From Candidatus Shapirobacteria bacterium (GTDB lineage Bacteria > Patescibacteriota > Microgenomatia > UBA12405), in contig JAGORQ010000001.1 in NCBI GenBank assembly GCA_018062705.1, positions 85,624-137,486 on the forward strand: 51,863 nucleotides of DNA. The letters are read 5' to 3'. This document shows, piece after piece, positions 16,551-24,712 of the stretch (the first letter of the stretch is position 1; each line of letters begins with the position of its first letter). A program made the translations under genes and the position numbers. Under the pieces are notes generated by a model. It was not told the DNA's origin. It saw only the letters and a program-made list of their open reading frames with translations, and made no database searches.

Positions 16551-19031
16551 TTGAAACTAAAAATTTGGTCTTATTTTGGGTGTTTTTTGTTATGTTTGGG
16601 GCTTTTTGCGGATAAGGTGTTGGCTGGAAACGGTGAATATAAAAAATGTGTGGTTAATAGTAACTGCCAAGTCGGAGAATTTTTGTATGATGATGATTAT
16701 GTGCCAATCGCTGGAGCAACCTGCACTTTATCAACTCGGGACGTGGGAGGGAGTTTGTGGCTAAATTCGGTAGCAATGACTGGGACGGCTGATGGTTGGT
16801 ATTCATATGCGGTAGGCACTTCGGGAAAAGAAGAAGGGTTGTACCGAGGACAAATGTGCTGTACCTCGGGTGCAGAGTACATGTGCTTGGATAAAACTTT
16901 TGAGATAGCCAAAGGGGTGGGAGAAGCAGTCTGGAGCTATGAAAATCGAAATCTAACTAGTTTTGGAACTTTGGTGGCTGATGTGTGGAACTACTCGGAT
17001 AGATCACTGTCGACATTCACTAGTTTGGTGAGTAGTATCTGGGGAAGCAACGATCGATCATTAACTACAGCCAGTATTGGCAGTAGTGGAGAATTGGCGA
17101 CCAGGACGTTTGTTCAAGGTGTTGGTGACAGTTTGGCGATGGATATTGGAACATCACTACTAAGTATTAACAATAAGGTTGATTTGTTAACCACCCAAGT
17201 GGGGACAATTAACACCAATGTGGCTACTATTTTGACTAAGTGGGGAGCAAGCTCGATGAGTGATGTGCTGTCGGCGGTTAGTGGGGTGCAGGGAACGGTG
17301 GGAAGTATTAGTGACGCATGTGGAGTCAATGATACAGTCATGGGAAATATCCAGTGCATTCAGGACAAATGGGGGGCAAGGACAGCGACTGAACTTTATA
17401 ACGCGGCCAATGGGGCGCTGACTACAGCCAATTCGATTAGATCAGAGTTGGCCTACAATGGCAAATCGACGACGGCATATGAGGATTTACAATCTTTAAA
17501 AAATTATGTGGATAGTTTGGAAACACTGCTGGGTAATTCGAGTGACTCGTCGGCCACCGCAACTGTTTTTGGGAGGCTAAAACTTAACAAAGAAACAATT
17601 GAAAATATTAGTACAGCTTCAGTTGATTTGTCGTCACTATTGGCAAAATGGGGAACTCTGGATGCTAGTTCAATTTACGATAAAGTGAAAGATCTAAGTG
17701 GACAAGTGACCGAAATTAATACAGTAAGTGATGTAGATGAAATATTAAATGGGGTAAAAGCAAATTCAACTGATTTAAAAGATCTAAAGAATCAAGTGTT
17801 GGCTCTAAAGGCCCTACTTCAGGTGAATAGAATTCAGCTGGAAAAAATCACCAGTAAACCGATTGTTCAGACATGGCTGGAAGAAGGAAGTATTATTTTT
17901 AAAACACTGATCACTAACCCGTCAACGGTAACCAAACAAACAGTTCCTTTTAAATACTATCTACCAAAAGAAACCAAAAAAGATGATGTCATAAAAATGG
18001 ATGCTGATTTGAAAATTGAATATGACTCGACAGTCGAAGCCTATTATTTTACGGGTGAATTTGAATTGCCACCGAGGGGGACAAAAATTGTGTCGATAGA
18101 AGTTAAGGATGTGTGGCAAATTTCGCCAGATAAAGTGGCTTCGGTGAGAAAACAGGTGGAAGAGTTGGTAAAACCATTACAAAAAACTTCATATTATGCC
18201 CAAGGGGTAACACTAAAAACTGATGTAGAAACATCTTTGGACAAAATTGAATCACGTCAAAAAGAAGGTGGGTTGCCAGACGTGAGGATAAAAGCTTATC
18301 GTGAATCAGAGATTGAAATGGCCGGGGTGGATAAAAAAGTTGATAGCTTAAAAAGCTTGGTGACTATGGCTGGATCAACTGGTACCATGTTTGGTTTTAT
18401 TGGTGGGGTGCAGGTAGTGGCGGTATGGGGATTAATAATTGTACTAGTATCAGGATTTGTGTTTTTGGCACTGTACATGAAAACAATTGTGGGCAGTCAA
18501 CCGATAACAAAAATTGAAACTAAGGATACCGTAAAGTCCCCGGCACAGAAAAACAGCAATAAACAAATAATTAGTTTGGGGTTGATGGTGATGTTGGGGT
18601 TGGGGGTAGGCTCGGCAGGAGGGTTGTGGCTAAATGGTCTCAATAAAAAGACTGGAGTGGTTTTGTCGGCAAGAACCGGTCCGATCGAATCGACTACGAT
18701 ACCAACTAAAATACCAGTTCCAACTGAATCTGTAGAATTACCGGAACCAACTGAAATATTGGTAACACCAACCATAATTTTATTGCCAACGATAACAACC
18801 AGTCCAAAGTTGGCGCCAAGTACCATACCGACAAAAGGAAGCAGTTTGATTGTGCCAAAAAATGATGAGCTGTATGTATATCAAGCACCGGAAATTAGCT
18901 CAAAAGTGGTGGCGAAGGTTAAGGAAAATCAGTCAATTGAATTGCTGACAGAAACTCTGAAGTGGGTAAAAATTTTGATTCCAAAACTTAAAATAGAAGG
19001 CTGGGTGTCTCAGGAATTTGTAAAAAGATAA
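16551..19031 (+). CDS. Secreted, membrane-anchored protein with AVW repeats, coiled coil and C-terminal SH3 domain
   Basis: A TTG start gives a good signal peptide (1-25, cut after VLA). Residues 27-120 form a Cys-containing domain. Three short repeats follow (GEAVWSYENRNLT, ADVWNYSDRSLS, SSIWGSNDRSLT; about 122-172), then a long helical region and a beta domain around 430-510. Two membrane segments lie at about 621-643 and 673-694, with a positively charged loop between them. A Pro/Thr-rich linker (about 700-760) leads to an SH3b-like domain (about 764-826, ending GWVSQEFVKR). The predicted topology leaves both ends outside. The AVW repeats recall the tail of the beta-helix protein at 13899. 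An AGGA lies only 2 bases before the TTG, and no better start preserves the signal peptide. It is probably an envelope protein of unknown task. Confidence 0.75.
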   Translation: MKLKIWSYFGCFLLCLGLFADKVLAGNGEYKKCVVNSNCQVGEFLYDDDYVPIAGATCTLSTRDVGGSLWLNSVAMTGTADGWYSYAVGTSGKEEGLYRGQMCCTSGAEYMCLDKTFEIAKGVGEAVWSYENRNLTSFGTLVADVWNYSDRSLSTFTSLVSSIWGSNDRSLTTASIGSSGELATRTFVQGVGDSLAMDIGTSLLSINNKVDLLTTQVGTINTNVATILTKWGASSMSDVLSAVSGVQGTVGSISDACGVNDTVMGNIQCIQDKWGARTATELYNAANGALTTANSIRSELAYNGKSTTAYEDLQSLKNYVDSLETLLGNSSDSSATATVFGRLKLNKETIENISTASVDLSSLLAKWGTLDASSIYDKVKDLSGQVTEINTVSDVDEILNGVKANSTDLKDLKNQVLALKALLQVNRIQLEKITSKPIVQTWLEEGSIIFKTLITNPSTVTKQTVPFKYYLPKETKKDDVIKMDADLKIEYDSTVEAYYFTGEFELPPRGTKIVSIEVKDVWQISPDKVASVRKQVEELVKPLQKTSYYAQGVTLKTDVETSLDKIESRQKEGGLPDVRIKAYRESEIEMAGVDKKVDSLKSLVTMAGSTGTMFGFIGGVQVVAVWGLIIVLVSGFVFLALYMKTIVGSQPITKIETKDTVKSPAQKNSNKQIISLGLMVMLGLGVGSAGGLWLNGLNKKTGVVLSARTGPIESTTIPTKIPVPTESVELPEPTEILVTPTIILLPTITTSPKLAPSTIPTKGSSLIVPKNDELYVYQAPEISSKVVAKVKENQSIELLTETLKWVKILIPKLKIEGWVSQEFVKR

Positions 19032-19417
19032 TGGATAAAGCGATTGGATTGATATTGGCACTGGCATCACCGCTATTGCTCTGGCCAGTGGAATCAATAA
19101 TCCCTTTGCCGGCAATAATCGAAGAATTGTATAAAGGAGTTATTAGTTGGAAGTTGAGACAAGAGAAAATCGGCTGGACAATTATTGCGGGAATCGTGCT
19201 GGCCACGTCAGAAACTGTGTTTTACTTGGTAAATTTTTTGGCACTGGGTAACTTTGAAAACCTACCAAAAAGATTGTTGGTGACGACAGTTTTGCATACT
19301 AGCACAATGGTGATTAGTGGAATGGGCGCCAGAAGCAACAAGTTTGGGTGGACAATTTCGTTATTAATATCGATGGCGGTTCACAGTTTATTCAACCTAT
19401 TTGTGGGCTATTTTTAG
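19031..19417 (+). CDS. PrsW-like small intramembrane metalloprotease
   Basis: The 128-residue membrane protein has about four hydrophobic segments and the ordered residues of the PrsW/CPBP-type fold: IIEELYK (paired Glu), ETVFYL (Glu), VLHTSTM (His) and AVHSLFNLF (His plus Asn). These could form the metal site of a glutamic/His intramembrane protease. It is shorter than typical PrsW proteins (about 200 residues), so it may be a minimal version. Its ATG overlaps the stop of the SH3 protein by one base (TAATG). Co-expression suggests it may process that protein or a partner; that is inference. Confidence 0.65.
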   Translation: MDKAIGLILALASPLLLWPVESIIPLPAIIEELYKGVISWKLRQEKIGWTIIAGIVLATSETVFYLVNFLALGNFENLPKRLLVTTVLHTSTMVISGMGARSNKFGWTISLLISMAVHSLFNLFVGYF

Positions 19418-19832
19418 CATTATACTGACGTTTAAATAGGTGTAAAATGTCGCGAGCAACATAGTCGAGTTCGGGATGGCTTAATAGCTCCTTAAGTGAA
19501 AAGACAACCAACTTAACATCTTCTTTGATTTGAGAAAAAAGGAGATTTGGAGTGATTGGAGAGACAAATAGATGCATCAGATAATGATCCCCTTCGCGCG
19601 GACCGGGGGTTTTGAGGGTAAATTCATAATCGGTCCAATATTTTAAATTTCCAGGTCGATAGTTGAGTTCCAATTCAAGAATTCGTTTGATTGCTTGAAG
19701 GGGGGTTTCGCCTGTTTTGAGACGATCACCCCAAAAATCATAGGTTGAAGGGGCGGAGTGAATTTTCCCCTGACGCAAAACAACTTTGTCTTTGTTGTAA
19801 AAAATGACAATGGAAATTTCATGCTCAGCCAT
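19392..19832 (-). CDS. Nudix-like hydrolase with degenerate Nudix box
   Basis: The 146-residue product starts MAEHEISIVIFYNKDKVVLRQG and has a WGDRLKTGETPLQAIKRILELEL stretch that aligns with the Nudix box Gx5Ex7REUxEExGU. The box is damaged: Ile replaces the Glu of RE, Leu replaces the first Glu of the EE pair, and Asn replaces the final Gly. Metal binding and hydrolysis are therefore doubtful. It may be a non-catalytic Nudix protein or act on an unusual substrate. The start is supported by TAATAT 6 bases upstream. Its 3' end overlaps the PrsW-like gene by 26 bases. Confidence 0.65.
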   Translation of the reverse strand: MAEHEISIVIFYNKDKVVLRQGKIHSAPSTYDFWGDRLKTGETPLQAIKRILELELNYRPGNLKYWTDYEFTLKTPGPREGDHYLMHLFVSPITPNLLFSQIKEDVKLVVFSLKELLSHPELDYVARDILHLFKRQYNAKNSPQIG

Positions 19833-19838
19833 AGATGT

Positions 19839-19844
19839 ATATTA
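19839..19844 (-). promoter_or_regulatory. -10 hexamer of leaderless promoter for the Nudix-like gene
   Basis: TAATAT on the minus strand ends 6 bases before the ATG at 19832. It is divergent from the -10 of the ferric-reductase-like gene, 13 bases away. Confidence 0.45.
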
Positions 19845-19857
19845 CCAGAGTGGATGA

Positions 19858-19863
19858 TAAAAT
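19858..19863 (+). promoter_or_regulatory. -10 hexamer of leaderless promoter for the redox/metal operon
   Basis: TAAAAT is followed by 6 bases and the ATG at 19870. No Shine-Dalgarno site fits in that space. This is the only promoter I see for the four-gene operon that follows. Confidence 0.45.
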
Positions 19864-19869
19864 TTTCTA

Positions 19870-21174
19870 ATGAAAATTGTTCCAAAAATTGGAATTTTGT
19901 TGATAATTTTGACGAATCTAATTACTGTGGGTTTGTGGTTGTCAGGGATGGGGCTTTGGGATAGATTTGGTGGAGTAGTGATTTCTCTTGTTAGTGTCGG
20001 CCAAATATCTGGTTTGCTGGGAATGGTGATGTATGCCCAAAGTATTATATTGAGTGCCAGAGTGAAATGGATGGAGAAGTTGTTTGGAGGGATGGATAAA
20101 ATTTACGTGACTCACCATATACTGGGCGGTTTATCTTTTATCTTACTGTTAATTCATCCGTTGGTTTTAGCTCTGTCTTATTTACCTGAATCATTGAAAG
20201 CGGCCGGATTGTTTTTTGTACCTCCGGCGGAAAATTGGCCGGTATATTTTGGAATTAGTTCGCTATTGTTTATGATGACGTTTTTGGTAGTGACGTTTTT
20301 TGTCAAACTCCCCTACCAACTCTGGAAACAAACTCACAAATTATTGGGGGTAGCATTTTTTTTGGGAGGACTACACTCGTTTTTTATAAGTAGCGATATT
20401 AGTTATTATCCAATGCTGAGATATTACATGATGTCGATTTCAGTCTTGGCTATGGGAGTGTGGGTGTACCGGTCGGTTTTGGGATTCCTTCTGGTCAGAA
20501 AATATGGTTATGTAATAACCAAGGTGGAGGCTTTAAATGAAACAGTTACGGCAATAACCATGACAGCTACAGGCAAAAAGATGCCTTATAATCCAGGGCA
20601 ATTTATTTTTGTAAGTTTTGACAATCGGGAAACCGGCAGAGAATATCATCCGTTTTCACTATCATCGGCACCACAAGAGGAAACAATCCAGATATTGATA
20701 AAAAGCTTGGGTGATTTTACTCGAAAAGTAGCTGGATTACCGATAGGAACAAAAGTAAAAGTTGAGGGTGCCTACGGCAAGTTTTACACCCAATTTAAAC
20801 CCGAGTTTGACCAAATATGGATTGCTGGCGGAATTGGAATTGCACCCTTTGCAGGTATGGCTAAAAGCTTGGACATTCGTAACAATTCTAAAATAGATTT
20901 GTATTACTGTGCCACCAAGCAAGAAGAGATGGTGGCAATGGCTGAATTTGAAAAAATAAGTGATAGCAACCCCAATTTTAGGATATTTCCTTTTTTGTCG
21001 GAGAGATATGGTAGAGTTGATTTTAAATTTATTTCGGGATTGACTGGTAATATGAGAGATAAAGAAATTTATATTTGTGGACCACCAGCAATGATGAAAA
21101 GTCTAAAAAAACAATTTAAAATTAATGGAATTAAGAAAACTATGATTCATTCCGAAGAATTCAATTTTCTATGA
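19870..21174 (+). CDS. Ferric-reductase-like membrane flavocytochrome
   Basis: This 434-residue protein combines a ferric-reductase-type membrane domain with a ferredoxin-NADP reductase-like module. It would carry electrons from NAD(P)H through FAD and two b hemes across the membrane. Heme ligands are visible as two His pairs, each 13 apart: His83/His96 and His156/His169. The FAD motif is YHPFSLSSAP, the nucleotide motif is GGIGIAPFAG, and CGPPAMM starts at Cys403, with a final EEF-type ending. The electron acceptor outside (Fe3+, Cu2+, O2 or a protein) is not shown. Its stop overlaps the start of a 25-residue membrane peptide by four bases (ATGA), the first of three overlapping joints in this operon. 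Confidence 0.88.
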   Translation: MKIVPKIGILLIILTNLITVGLWLSGMGLWDRFGGVVISLVSVGQISGLLGMVMYAQSIILSARVKWMEKLFGGMDKIYVTHHILGGLSFILLLIHPLVLALSYLPESLKAAGLFFVPPAENWPVYFGISSLLFMMTFLVVTFFVKLPYQLWKQTHKLLGVAFFLGGLHSFFISSDISYYPMLRYYMMSISVLAMGVWVYRSVLGFLLVRKYGYVITKVEALNETVTAITMTATGKKMPYNPGQFIFVSFDNRETGREYHPFSLSSAPQEETIQILIKSLGDFTRKVAGLPIGTKVKVEGAYGKFYTQFKPEFDQIWIAGGIGIAPFAGMAKSLDIRNNSKIDLYYCATKQEEMVAMAEFEKISDSNPNFRIFPFLSERYGRVDFKFISGLTGNMRDKEIYICGPPAMMKSLKKQFKINGIKKTMIHSEEFNFL

Positions 21175-21248
21175 AAAAGGCAGTCGGGATCACACTAACA
21201 ATATTTTGGATTATGGTAATTATTATGCTTCTAGCGACTGTTAAATGA
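21171..21248 (+). CDS. 25-residue single-span membrane peptide
   Basis: MKKAVGITLTIFWIMVIIML plus LATVK forms one hydrophobic helix after two lysines. ATGA overlaps at both ends join it to the flavocytochrome upstream and the Pro/Thr-rich protein downstream, which is a strong sign of translation by reinitiation. It may be a small stabilising subunit of the reductase or of the next membrane protein, as small subunits are for other respiratory complexes; this is inference. It could instead be only a ribosome relay between its neighbours. Confidence 0.6.
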   Translation: MKKAVGITLTIFWIMVIIMLLATVK

Positions 21249-22396
21249 AAAAGATTAAGCCGTTAGGTATCCAAATAATTGCGGTGATATTTTTGGCAAA
21301 CCTCAGTGCCACATATTACTGGATAAAAACTCAGACAATGGCATCGAGTTGTATGACAGTAGCGCAAGTGAATGCCGATACTAGCCGGTGTCTATATATA
21401 TTTGCCAGTAAAGTGTATGAAAAAGGAACTCAAGCAAGCCCACACCGGGGACACGCTTGCGGAAGTGAGGTGACGAGTGTAATGCCTTCGAATCATATTA
21501 GTAATGTAATTAAATATTTGGATCCAAACTACCGAACTGATATCTGTCCGGCAGTTGTACCCACGCCGACAGCTTCGCAGTCTGGCGGGCAGGCAACAAA
21601 CACACCAGTCCCCCAACCAACAGCGACAAATATACCTCTACCAACAGCCACTAATAAACCGGTGCCAACGAATACACCTCGACCCTCGCCGACAGCGTTG
21701 CAGTCAGGCGGTCAGGCAAACCAACCGACACCAACTGCTACAGTGAAACCAGTAGCAACTAATACGCCACTCCCAACAAACACACCAACGATTGGTCCGA
21801 CACCAACATTAGATGGAATTCCTGCATCAATTGCCTACAGATTGTCGATTACACCCACGCCAGAACCAACAATTTTTATTACTGAAACACCGGGTGAACC
21901 AACACCGACACCAACCACCTTTATCACTACAGAAGTACCGGTAGAAATTACTACACCGGAGCTGGCTGGGGTGCCGAGAAGTAACTTTTGGGCAAGCTTG
22001 AGTTTTGGAGCTTGGTGGGGAGTAGTACTGACAATTGCTTCCTTGGGAACATTGGGCTCAACCTTGGTGATTGGGTTGGCCAAATTGGGCTCAGACACAA
22101 TTACGGCTAATTTAGCAAAAATAAAATTTAATCCTGATAAACCACAAACAGTAAACAGCCAAGGACTGGCTAGAGGCGAAATATTTGAAAAATTAATTTA
22201 TGTGACTCATTTTGGATCGATTGATGAAAACAACTCTTGGGTAAGTTTGGTCAGCGACACTGGGCAAATTTTGGGTAAACTAGGTCAACAAAAAGTAGTT
22301 GAAGGATTTTATAAAGTAACTGGTAAAAAAATAAATCAGGAAAATAACATGTATGTTGCTATAGAAAAAATTGTTCCTTTAGAAAAAAATGGTTAA
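21245..22396 (+). CDS. Membrane protein with external Cys/His domain and Pro/Thr-rich stalk
   Basis: The 383-residue protein starts with a membrane segment (about 8-26). An external domain (about 35-101) follows with Cys36, Cys49, Cys72, Cys101 and His67, His70, His84 (SPHRGHACG). A Pro/Thr-rich stalk (about 105-240) contains an internal repeat (QSGGQATNTP at 112, QSGGQANQPT at 153). A second membrane segment lies at about 256-279, and a cytoplasmic domain of about 100 residues follows. The Cys/His cluster could bind metal or heme. Flanked by a ferric-reductase-like gene and an Nramp-related transporter, it may present a metal ion or receive electrons. It overlaps the transporter start by 8 bases. 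Confidence 0.6.
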   Translation: MKKIKPLGIQIIAVIFLANLSATYYWIKTQTMASSCMTVAQVNADTSRCLYIFASKVYEKGTQASPHRGHACGSEVTSVMPSNHISNVIKYLDPNYRTDICPAVVPTPTASQSGGQATNTPVPQPTATNIPLPTATNKPVPTNTPRPSPTALQSGGQANQPTPTATVKPVATNTPLPTNTPTIGPTPTLDGIPASIAYRLSITPTPEPTIFITETPGEPTPTPTTFITTEVPVEITTPELAGVPRSNFWASLSFGAWWGVVLTIASLGTLGSTLVIGLAKLGSDTITANLAKIKFNPDKPQTVNSQGLARGEIFEKLIYVTHFGSIDENNSWVSLVSDTGQILGKLGQQKVVEGFYKVTGKKINQENNMYVAIEKIVPLEKNG

Positions 22397-23651
22397 TAAA
22401 ATTAAAAAATGGTTGAAAGTTTTGGGGCCGGGGTTGATAACCGGAGCGGCCGATGATGATCCGTCAGGAATTGCCACCTATTCACAAACCGGAGCTCAGT
22501 TTGGATACGGCCAACTATGGACAGCGGTGTTTATGTTGCCATTTCAGATTGCGGTGCAGGAGGCCTGTGCCCGAATAGGGGCAGTTAAAGGGAAAGGGTT
22601 GATGGCAGTAATTAAAGAAAACTACTCGAAAAAAGTGGTATATCTGGTGGGAATTTTGATTCTAATTGCCAATACTATTAATATAGGAGCAGATATTGGA
22701 GCAATGGTAGCAGCGACTCAGCTGATATTTCCAGTAAACTTTGCCTTGCTGGCGATTGATTTTACTTTTTTGATATTGGCATTAGAAATTTTTACTACAT
22801 ACAAAACCTATTCCAAAATTCTTAAGTGGCTGGCGGTTACTTTAATTGCCTATCCGATAACGGTGTTCATGGTGCAACAACCTTGGGGAGAGATTTTGAT
22901 GAGGACTTTTATTCCGCACTTTGAATTGAGTTTTCAATTTTTATTTGTAATTACCGGAGTGCTGGGGACAACAATTTCACCTTATATGTTTTTTTGGCAG
23001 GCAAGTGAGGAGGTTGAAGAAGAAAAGGAAAAACACTTAAAAAAAGTTACTTTTGGATTTTTGAAAAATTTGAGAATTGATACAGCGATAGGAATGCTGT
23101 TTTCCGAATTGGCTACTTGGTCGATAATTGTGGTGGGGGCCACAGTATTAAATCAAAATGGAATTAGTGACATTAAGACTTCGGCGGATGCTGCCAGAGC
23201 ACTGGAACCGTTGGTGCAAACTTTTCCGAATGCTGGTTTGTGGGCAAAAATAATTTTTGCAACCGGAATAGTTGGATTAGGCATGTTGTCGATTCCTGTA
23301 CTTTCCGGATCGGCATCATACGCAATTGCTGAGACTTTTGGTTGGAAAGAAGGACTCAATTTGAAACTGAAAAGCGCCAAAGGATTTTATGGGGTAATTA
23401 TTGCATCGACTTTAATTGGGCTACTAATTAACTTTGTTGGTATCGACCCGGTCAAAGCTTTGATCTATACAGCAGTAATAAATGGAGTGGTAGCAGTACC
23501 GCTAATTTTTTTGGTGGCAAAAATTGCTCAGGACGAAAAAATCATGAAAGAAAATAAGAGTGGAATACTATCCAAAGTTTTTGTATGGTTAACATTTGGA
23601 GGAATGGCTACAGCGGCAATAGCCATGATAGCTACTTTTTTCCACGGTTAA
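22389..23651 (+). CDS. Nramp-family divalent metal transporter with altered binding motif
   Basis: The 420-residue protein has about eleven hydrophobic segments and the Nramp/SLC11 fold signature around GLITGAADDDPSGIATYSQ. In classical Nramp the first helix carries DPGN and the sixth a metal-binding Met in an A-x-x-M-P-H context. Here helix 1 has Asp24-Pro-Ser-Gly27, and the matching sixth-helix segment reads TTISPYMFFW, so the usual Asn, Met and His are absent. This points to a divergent clade, possibly one moving Mg2+ or another hard cation rather than Mn2+/Fe2+; that is inference from family knowledge. It is the last gene of the operon and overlaps the convergent DedA gene by 20 bases. 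Confidence 0.85.
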   Translation: MVNKIKKWLKVLGPGLITGAADDDPSGIATYSQTGAQFGYGQLWTAVFMLPFQIAVQEACARIGAVKGKGLMAVIKENYSKKVVYLVGILILIANTINIGADIGAMVAATQLIFPVNFALLAIDFTFLILALEIFTTYKTYSKILKWLAVTLIAYPITVFMVQQPWGEILMRTFIPHFELSFQFLFVITGVLGTTISPYMFFWQASEEVEEEKEKHLKKVTFGFLKNLRIDTAIGMLFSELATWSIIVVGATVLNQNGISDIKTSADAARALEPLVQTFPNAGLWAKIIFATGIVGLGMLSIPVLSGSASYAIAETFGWKEGLNLKLKSAKGFYGVIIASTLIGLLINFVGIDPVKALIYTAVINGVVAVPLIFLVAKIAQDEKIMKENKSGILSKVFVWLTFGGMATAAIAMIATFFHG

Positions 23652-24261
23652 AGGGGTTGAAAAGATAGAGTAAAAATAGAGCTAGCAACAATATTGCTCC
23701 AATAATAGTCGAGGTAAAATCAAATTGATCGGTTCCAAGAGAATCGACAGAATTAGCTCCGGTAAAACCAAGATAAATAAATATAAAACAACGGATAAAG
23801 TAGCCGATGAAGGTTGATCGGACAAAAGAAGACTGATCAAGCTTGATAAAACCAGCCACTAAAGAAACAGTGGTAGTGGGCACAACAGGAATGGCTCTGG
23901 CAAGAATAATGATGAAATCGTCTTTCCAGCCACCGTTAAAATAAGCACCAATTTTCTCTACATCCTCATGCTTGACTGCCAGGAATTTACCAAATTTTTT
24001 AAAAATAAAATCTTCAGTTTTATCTGAGAGAAGGTAAAATAGCCAACTAACCAAAGTTTTGGCGGTGGTAGCAATAAGTGTCAAGATTATAATGTAAAGA
24101 AAGTGGCGACCTTGGGTATGTGCAAGTGAACCGGCAGCGCCCAAAATTAAAGGAGCGGGAATTGGGGAAACAATTTCTTCAAGAATAGTGCCGATAAAAA
24201 TAAATGCCTCGAGCGGTAAAGTTTGGGCCAACAAACGAAGAGAAGGTATAAATTGATACAT
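23632..24261 (-). CDS. DedA/VTT-family membrane protein
   Basis: From the ATG at 24261 the product is 209 residues (MYQFIPSLRLLAQTL...). A longer frame to 24327 would overlap the mscL end by 64 bases and adds no plausible sequence; the chosen ATG lies two bases after the mscL stop. DedA-family motifs are the first re-entrant loop EEIVSPIPAPLILGAAG and the second ARAIPVVPTTTVSLVAG, with later membrane helices. The family moves lipids or keeps membrane homeostasis; substrate is unknown here. It is co-transcribed with mscL. Confidence 0.85.
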   Translation of the reverse strand: MYQFIPSLRLLAQTLPLEAFIFIGTILEEIVSPIPAPLILGAAGSLAHTQGRHFLYIIILTLIATTAKTLVSWLFYLLSDKTEDFIFKKFGKFLAVKHEDVEKIGAYFNGGWKDDFIIILARAIPVVPTTTVSLVAGFIKLDQSSFVRSTFIGYFIRCFIFIYLGFTGANSVDSLGTDQFDFTSTIIGAILLLALFLLYLFNPFNRGKK

Positions 24262-24263
24262 GA

Positions 24264-24659
24264 TTATTTTTGGATGGAAGTGCAAAAGGCACAACGGTGA
24301 GCCTTGACTGGAATTGTGCTCAGACACTCAGAACATTTTTTGGTTGTAGGGTCTGATGGTTTTTTGGTAAACGAGGTAAGTTTATTAATTGGTAGTACAA
24401 CGAAAAAATAGATGACTGAGGCATTGATAAGAAAAGCGATTAGAGTATTGATAAAGTCCCCTACCATAAATTTACTGTTGTTGATGGTAAAGAAAATGGT
24501 GGAAAAATCAGGACGACCACCTAGTGCGGCGATCAATGGAGTAATCAAGTCTTTAACTAGGGCAGTCACCACAGCACTAAAAGAGGCACCGATAACCACA
24601 CCAACAGCCAGGTCGACTACGTTGCCTTTGAGAATAAACTGTTTGAAGCCCTTGAGCAT
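24264..24659 (-). CDS. mscL: Large-conductance mechanosensitive channel MscL with C-terminal zinc ribbon
   Basis: The 131-residue protein opens under membrane tension to release solutes. The first helix is [24 protein letters not shown] and continues to the conserved [16 protein letters not shown]. The second helix is [23 protein letters not shown]. The tail carries [18 protein letters not shown], a four-Cys ribbon seen in some bacterial MscL proteins in place of the plain helical bundle. TATACT lies 6 bases before the ATG. It is divergent from the SurA-like gene. Confidence 0.94.
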   Translation of the reverse strand: MLKGFKQFILKGNVVDLAVGVVIGASFSAVVTALVKDLITPLIAALGGRPDFSTIFFTINNSKFMVGDFINTLIAFLINASVIYFFVVLPINKLTSFTKKPSDPTTKKCSECLSTIPVKAHRCAFCTSIQK

Positions 24660-24665
24660 GGTTTT

Positions 24666-24671
24666 AGTATA
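24666..24671 (-). promoter_or_regulatory. -10 hexamer of leaderless promoter for mscL
   Basis: TATACT on the minus strand ends 6 bases before the mscL ATG at 24659. No good -35 is seen at 16-18 bases. Confidence 0.45.
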
Positions 24672-24675
24672 ACAT

Positions 24676-24706
24676 TTGAGTTAACTAAAACTGGAGGTGT
24701 TATAAT
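24676..24706 (+). promoter_or_regulatory. Promoter of the SurA-like gene, leaderless
   Basis: TATAAT (24701-24706) ends 6 bases before the ATG at 24713. TTGAGT (24676-24681) is a possible -35 with a long 19-base spacer. A GGAGG at 24693-24697 lies upstream of the expected transcription start, so it cannot serve as a ribosome site if this promoter is used. Confidence 0.55.
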
Positions 24707-24712
24707 GGGAAA

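Noticed and set aside
21559-21960. The Pro/Thr codon repeats of the stalk protein as a CRISPR-like or tandem DNA repeat
   Set aside because: Units vary in length and sequence and are explained by the protein linker; there are no spacers.
24066-24085. GTGTCAAGATTATAATG inside the DedA gene, resembling box plus -10
   Set aside because: It is inside coding sequence, the spacing is wrong (no 21-base gap) and no start codon follows.
24262-24327. Longer DedA start ([10 protein letters not shown]...)
   Set aside because: It overlaps mscL by 64 bases, and the added residues are only the mscL zinc-ribbon tail read in another frame.
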